Assembly (NCBI GenBank): GCA_021018815.1 | Contig: JAITYX010000010.1 | Location: forward strand, 1,178,001-1,242,000 | DNA: 64,000 bases | Reading direction: 5' to 3' | From: Talinum fruticosum | Taxonomy: Eukaryota > Streptophyta > Magnoliopsida > Caryophyllales > Talinaceae | In this document: positions 58,468 through 64,000 of the stretch, in pieces | Numbering within the stretch: the stretch's first letter is position 1 | Layout of the letters: the number at the start of each line of letters is the position of its first letter | Made by a program: the position numbers and the translations under genes | The notes under the pieces: generated by a model | Databases searched by the model: none | Told to the model about the DNA's origin: nothing | What the model saw: only the letters and a program-made list of their open reading frames with translations

Positions 58468-59733
58468 TGATGTGTAGTGGGAGCGGAAGCAAAAGATAAG
58501 CAAAACCGCAAACAAGCAAGCTGGCCAGAACAGGTCCTGCAGGTGCGGTTCTGGGAGAAAATGTGAAAGGAGGGGCAAATGGATGAATTTGAAGCTGAAA
58601 TTTGACAGGATGGTTATTAACTGGGCCAAGAAGGTTGTGTAAAAATATTGGAATTTTTGGAGGTCGGGAAAGCCTTGAACACAGAGCTGAAAGTCAGGGT
58701 TCTATGCTGACTGTCCAGGATGAGTCTCTTTGTTTGTTTCAAGGGTGGAGGGCGGAGTTCTTCTTGGTTTAAGCTGAGATTTGGTGGAGATGGTCTCAAC
58801 TCATGTAAGATGAAGTGTGTGAAATTTGGGAAAGAGATGATTCGTGGATTGGGAGATATGGTTGATGGAAGTCGCTGGATAGAACCTGGATTCTGGCTTG
58901 GATACAGAAACACCACCAAGCTGAATCAAGGGGCACTTTGCAATCTGGCCGGATACAGAAACACCACCGGGGATTGTAAAGACTCAAAGGACACCACCAA
59001 GCTTGCCAAGGCTCGGATACAGCAATGAGAATTCAAAGGGTTGAGAAATCCATCTCAAAAGAGCAAGGCTCAAAGTTCATATATTCATCAAAGTTGTTTT
59101 TACAAGAGCTATGCTAGCTGAATATATAATGCCTAACAATGGCATTTTACAAGCTGAAACTAAGCTGGAAAATAAAGCAAAAATGATAATAAAACTACTA
59201 AGATTCTTTCCCCTCCTCCAAGTTAAGCTAGAGTGAATTCTAGCCAAGCATTTGAGCATTTGGGAACATGTGGTTGTGAGGCCTTTTCCCCTTATGCAAG
59301 CTTCATTTCAATTTGGCCAACACAACATATTCCAAGAGGGTTCTAGAAGGCCTTCATTCTTCTCCTTTGATGCATCATGGTAGACGTTTAAGCATATGGC
59401 TCTTGGACCTTGGACCGACCAAAAGAATGCACCAAGTTATTTATGCACAAAAGGCTTGACTCTTCTCGGTTTGTCATGGCCGAACTCTTCATGCATTAAC
59501 GTGGAGGATGTTTAATTGCTAGCAGATTTCTTCCTAGCTAACCTCTTGACTTTTTAGGTAGATAATTATTTATGAACATGAATTCATAAAAGACCATACT
59601 CTTGGCTTTGCATCCTCCCGGATCAAAAACAACTAAAACAAATTCAAGCCATTTTGGTTGATTTCCGGGTGTGCTTGGTCCTTCAAAATGAATAGTTTTC
59701 AGCTCAAAGTCTAAGATGGTCCACTTTCCATCA
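58468..59733 (-). repeat. Solo LTR, B family, TSD AACAT
   Basis: 1266 bp, TGATGTGTAGTGGGAGCGG to CCACTTTCCATCA. AACAT is at 58463-58467 and 59734-59738. Hairpin stems near 58898-59020 include CTTGG/CCAAG. Confidence 0.95.
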
Positions 59734-61057
59734 AACATGTTTGGGCAGAATGGTGAGGGATAAATATGGAGAATGTTTATGAACATCCACTATAGATGCA
59801 CACAACTAAGGGATAGTCTAACTTCACTTGGATACAGATTTCACCACCAAGCTTAGCTAGGGCTCAAAGGCTTGCACTGGATACGAGATATCACCACCAA
59901 GCTTGCCTCGGACTCTTTTGAACACCACCTAGTTAGCCAAACTAGGATAAGCAAAATGAGATTTAAAAAGGATAAAGGAGCTTAGCTCAACTTTGATGCA
60001 TTAGCATTCATGGATAAACTTGTCTGATTTTTACATGCAGCACTCTACATATATATAAAGCTAAAAACTAGGGTTGCTACTTCAATCTAAGGGCTGAAAA
60101 TAGCCTTACATAATCCTAGGGCTGTCACTACATTCAGCCAAAATAAAAGAAGACAAAAACAGTGGCCAATGAAGATAAAATGATCAGAATAAAAGGACAG
60201 CTGCAAATGGTCCCCCTTGCTGTCGTTTTCAGTGCATCTTCCTGCAGCAGAGCCAACTTAAAATGGTGATATCTCTTGATTTACAGCTCCAATTGTGACG
60301 TGTAAGATATGCTTGGAAATCTTGAGGAATAAGCTTTTCAACCATATGTGGCTCGACCCATTTGAACCTGTGAGCAAAACGTTATGACCAGAACAATCAG
60401 CAGAGGTCAGGCTGGTCAGTAGAAATACCCGGTTTGATGTTCGGACCATTTTCTTTATTATCTCCAACCTAAAAGACAATGCCCAAACTTGATATTAATC
60501 TGGACATGTCCAAGAATACCCTTGTGAAAATTGGAGACCAAAATCTAATCCATGGTTGACTGAACACCCTTTTGAAGATGACCTTCAAGCGTCATTCTGA
60601 GTGCGCAACTTCCAGTTTCTGAGTCAACTTCAAATGTTCATAACTTGAGATTCCCAACTCCAATTTAGATGTTCTTTATATGGTCAAAAAGCTTAGGATG
60701 TTAGCTTTCCATCCATACTTCATGAGGTGATGTTGGAGCTCTGGATCAGAAGATATGATCAAAACAAGGTGTAGGTGTCATCCTGGATGAGCAAGCTGCC
60801 AGTTTTAACAAAGGTCTTCCTCAGTTATTATCTCCGCATTTATTCAAGATGCCCATAAGTTTTTAAGCTTGAGGACATCATGAAGTACTTGTATGAATAA
60901 TTTGGTAAGCAAACTCATAGCCGTTTGTGACTGAATGGCAGAACTTCCAACCCTTACAACACGAAAGAATTCTGAGTCACTCGAAGCTTATGAAAAGGGG
61001 GAAATAAGTGTGCTACCCAACTCAGTTTGATCGTGGATGGCTTTGGGCTTGGAGTAT

Positions 61058-62313
61058 TGATGTGTAGTGGGAGCGGAAGCAAAAGTTGAAGCAAAACCGC
61101 AAACAAGCAAGCTGGCCAGAATAGGACCTGCAGGTGCGGTTCTGGGGAAAAGGGTGAAAGGAGGGGTAAATGATGGAGTTTTTGGACGAAATTTGGTAGA
61201 GAGTTAGTTAACTGGTTGGGAAAGGTTGTGGTAAAATTTGGGCAGCATCCAAGGTCGGGTTCACCTTGAACCAAAGGCAAACAGAAAGCCTCGCTGGGCG
61301 ACTGTCCAGAATGAGGTTCTTTGTTAGTTTTTGGTGCTGGGGATGGAGTTCTTCTTGGATTGAGCTGAGATTTGGAGGGAATGGACTCAACTCGTGTATG
61401 ATGAAGTGTATGGAATTTGGGAAGAGATGATTCGTGGATTGGGAGATATGATTGACAGAAGTCGCTGGATAGAACCTGGATTCCGGCTTGGATACAGAAA
61501 CACCACCAAGCTGAATCAAGGGGCACTTTGCAATCTGGCCGGATACAGAAACACCACCGGGGATTGTAAGGACTCAAAGGACACCACCAAGCTTGCCAAG
61601 GCTCGGATACAGCAATGAGGATTCAAGAGGGTGAGAAATCCATCTCAAAAGGAGCAAAGCTCAAGTTTATAAATTCATCAAAGTTGTTTTTACAAGAGCT
61701 ATGCTAGCTGAATTTATAATGCCTCATAATGGCATTTACAAAGCTGAAACTAAGTTGGAAAATAAAGTAAAAAGATAATAAAACTAACAAGATTCTTTCC
61801 CCTCCTCCAAGTTAAGCTAGAGTGAATTCTAGCCAAGTATTGCAAAATTAGGAACATGTGGTTGTGGCTTGTTTTCCCCTTTCCCAAGCTTCTCAATTTG
61901 ATGCTTCTAAACTTCCTTGTAATGCTCTTCCTTTGTTGCTCTCTTTCCGGCCTAGGTAGCATCATATGACAATATGGACCGACCATATTTAAGCACTAAA
62001 TTATTTATGAACATGAGCTGGATAAGGACACGGCCGGACAAGGCCACGGCTGGACAAGGCTGAATCCACTTGCTTTAAGATGGAGGAATTTAGGTGGCTA
62101 GCTTTGGCTAGCTTTGATTCTTCTTCTAGGCTCTTAGGTAAATAATTATTTATGAACATAAGGCCATAAAAGATCACTTCGCCGGTTGCTCATCCTCCGG
62201 GATCAAAAATGAATAAGGGAAATTCAAGTGTTTTCGGTTCATTGCCATGCTTGTTTGATCTCTCTTGATGATTAATCTTCGGTCCATGACCAAGGGCTGT
62301 CCACTTTCCATCA
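61058..62313 (-). repeat. Solo LTR, B family, TSD AGTAT
   Basis: 1256 bp, TGATGTGTAGTGGGAGCGG to CCACTTTCCATCA. AGTAT is at 61053-61057 and 62314-62318. Confidence 0.95.
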
Positions 62314-62346
62314 AGTATGTTGTAGCCCATGGGTCTAGGTCCATTA

Positions 62347-63419
62347 ATAAACTTGTCTAATTTTTACATGCAGCACTCTACATATATATAGAGCTAAAAA
62401 CTAGGGTTGCTACTTTAATCTAAGGGCTCAAAATAGCCTTACATAATCCTAGGGCTGTCACTACATTCAGCCAAAATAAAAGAAGACAAAAACAGTGGCC
62501 AATGAAGATAAAATGATCAGAATAAAAGGACAGCTGCAAATGGTCCCCCTGCTGTCGTTTTCAGTGCATCTTCCTGCAGCAGAGCCAACTTAAAATGGTG
62601 ATATCTCTTGATTTACAGCTCCAATTGTGACGTGTAAGATATGCTTGGAAAGCTTGAGGAATAAGCTTTTCAACCATATGTGGCTCGACCCATTTGAAGC
62701 TGTGAGCAAAATGTTATGACCAGAACAATCAGCAGAGGTCAGACTGGTCAGTAGAAATACCCGGTTTGATGTTCGGATCATTTTCTTTATTATCTCCGAC
62801 CTAAAAGACAATGCCCATAACTCGATATTAATCTAGACATGTCCAAGAATACCCTTGTGAAAATTGGAGACCAAAATCTAATCCATGGTTGACTGAACAC
62901 CCTTTTTGAAGATGACCTTCAAGCGTCATTCTGAGTGCGCACCTTCCAGTTTCTGAGTCAACTTCAAATGTTCATAACTTGAGATTCCCAACTCCAATTT
63001 AGATGTTCTTTATATGGTCAAAAAGCTTAGGATGTTAGCTTTCCATCAATATGTCATGAGGTGATGTTGGAGCTCTGGATCAGAAGATATGATCAAAACA
63101 AGGTGCAGGTGTCATCCTGGATGAGCAAGCTGCCAGTTTTAACAAAGGTCTTTCTCAGTTATTATCTCCGCATATATTCAAGATACCCATATGTTTTTAA
63201 GCTTGAGGAAATCATGAAGTACTTGTATGAATAATTTGGTAAGCAAACTCATAGCCGTTTGTGACTAAATGGCAGAGCTTCCAACCCTTATAACACGAGA
63301 GAATTCTCGAGTCACTCGAAGCTTATGAAAAGGGGAAATAAGTGTGCTACCCAACTCAGTTTGATCGTGGATGGCTTTGGGCTTGGAGTATGTTGTAGCC
63401 CATGGGTCTAGGTCCATCA
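62347..63419 (-). repeat. Partial second C LTR, same orientation
   Basis: 1073 bp beginning ATAAACTTGTCTAATTTTT, equivalent to the outer three-fifths of the C LTR, and ending CCATCA next to TSD CTTAA. It begins inside the LTR just before the TATA region. Confidence 0.88.
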
Positions 63420-63530
63420 CTTAACAACACGAAGTTGATCTTCACTCCAAAGTAGCTCTTCTTGCACCTTTGCTAGTAAGCCACGATCCTTAGTAGCTTG
63501 ATTAGTTGGGAGGTCTCCATCATCCTCGCG

Positions 63531-64000
63531 TTATAGAGAAGAATTTGCCCTCAAATTCTCTAAGGTGTCATCTTCAAAGTAAGGTGATAGGTCAGCCACG
63601 TTGACGCTCTCCGAGACTCCAAATTCTCCAGGGAGATCAATCTTATAGGCATTGTCATTTATCCTTTCAAGTATCTCGAATGGACTTTCAGCTCTTGGCA
63701 TCAACTTGCTCTTTCTCTTGGAAGGAAAGCGCTCCTTCCTTAGGTGCACCCACACTAGATATCCGGGTTGAAAAATCTTCTTCTTTCTTCCCTTGTCAAC
63801 TCGTTGCTTATGTGCAAGATTGGTGTGCTCAATTTTGGCCCTTACTTTCTCATGCATTTTTGTATTTCTTGCACCCTTTTGGCAGCCTCCATGCTAGGCT
63901 TTCCATCCATGCTTCTCAGTGCTAAGTCTAGAGGAGTAAGTGGTTCAACTCCATGGACTATCTTGAAGGGACTCATACCCGTGGCCTTGCTCGGAGCTCC
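63531..64000 (-). pseudogene. E-2 integrase C-terminus, runs off right edge
   Basis: The minus-strand frame ending at 63531 contains VWVHLRKERFPSKRKSKLMP, INDNAYKIDLPGEFGV, VADLSPYF and ends ENLRANSSL at the purine tract. It is like E-1 but retains the part that E-1 lost by frameshift near 43640. Frame breaks occur near 63857, beyond which integrase-core text continues to the edge. The purine tract here is damaged (AACGCGAGGA). No chromodomain is visible. Confidence 0.85.

Larger units (their letters stand above)
58083..62346 (-). repeat. 5' LTR of C-2, with two solo B LTRs inside
   Basis: Net length 1730 bp, equal to the C-1 3' LTR. It ends CCATTA instead of CCATCA and runs directly into a second partial C LTR. 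Confidence 0.88.
54266..63419 (-). mobile_element. C-2: C-family LTR element, TSD CTTAA, with extra partial LTR
   Basis: 3' LTR 54266-55962, gene 56040-57901, primer site 58068-58078, 5' LTR 58083-62346 (1730 bp after removing two solo LTRs and their duplications). A further 1073 bp of same-orientation C LTR ends at 63419. CTTAA flanks the whole at 54261-54265 and 63420-63424. No polymerase genes are present. Confidence 0.92.
53446..63522 (-). repeat. 3' LTR of E-2, interrupted by complete element C-2
   Basis: Pieces 53446-54265 and 63420-63522, less one CTTAA, give 918 bp, equal to the E-1 LTR. The ends are TGATGTATGC and GGTCTCCATCA. The purine tract and integrase follow at 63523, so E-2 runs right out of the window. 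The left flank is GTTTT. Confidence 0.88.

Overview
This window is repeat-rich nuclear DNA from a plant, probably an angiosperm with a large genome. The pointers are Ty3-type retrotransposon proteins of plant style, primer-binding sites matching plant initiator-tRNA-Met, Tat/Ogre-like and hAT elements, and heavy nesting. No intact host gene, rRNA, tRNA or CRISPR array is visible. Almost all open frames are either broken retroelement genes or chance frames inside LTRs.

Most of the window belongs to one swarm of related LTR elements. I call them A/B/P (closely related LTRs of about 1.04-1.28 kb), C (about 1.73 kb), D (about 1.5 kb), E (918 bp) and F (about 1.0 kb). Nearly all share outer ends TGATGG...ACATCA, make 5-bp target duplications (TSDs), and where visible use a TGGTATCAGAGC-type primer site and a purine tract ending next to TGATGG. 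Only the E family shows reverse transcriptase, RNase H and integrase here. A carries Gag plus protease, P carries protease without Gag, and C carries Gag plus a protease lacking its catalytic motif. A, P and C therefore look non-autonomous and mobilised in trans. All these LTR families carry, about 90-200 nt downstream of the TATA box, an array of three small hairpins. The stems change in a compensatory way while the TGGTG and GTATCC words stay conserved. I regard this as the most interesting signal in the window.

Layout. 1-1774: 5' end of an F element running off the left edge. 1775-9894: old host or degenerate transposon sequence with two solo LTRs (2118-3353, 5055-6092) and a DUF8039-like coding scrap near 9322-9588. 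9895-11264: C LTR cut by an A element. 11265-21766: A element as LTR-internal-LTR-internal, holding the nested complete element P-1 (14379-19330, TSD GGACC). 21767-29491: an LTR fragment and element P-2, whose 3' LTR carries a hAT transposon (22679-23724, 8-bp TSD) and whose body holds a solo LTR. 29492-32294: fragments of LTRs, a polyprotein tail and Tat-like pol. 32295-39321: element C-1 with a solo LTR in its Gag gene. 39322-40640: truncated B and D pieces. 40703-46192: 3' half of an E element with solo F and D LTRs inside it. 46193-53445: Tat/Ogre-like remnants with two minisatellites, a 1.76-kb LTR and a solo LTR. 53446-64000: an E element whose 3' LTR contains complete element C-2 (54266-63419, TSD CTTAA), which itself contains two solo B LTRs.

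All comparisons were made by eye within the window. Family names and lineage assignments (Ty3 chromovirus-like, Tat/Ogre, hAT) rest on remembered motifs, not on searches.
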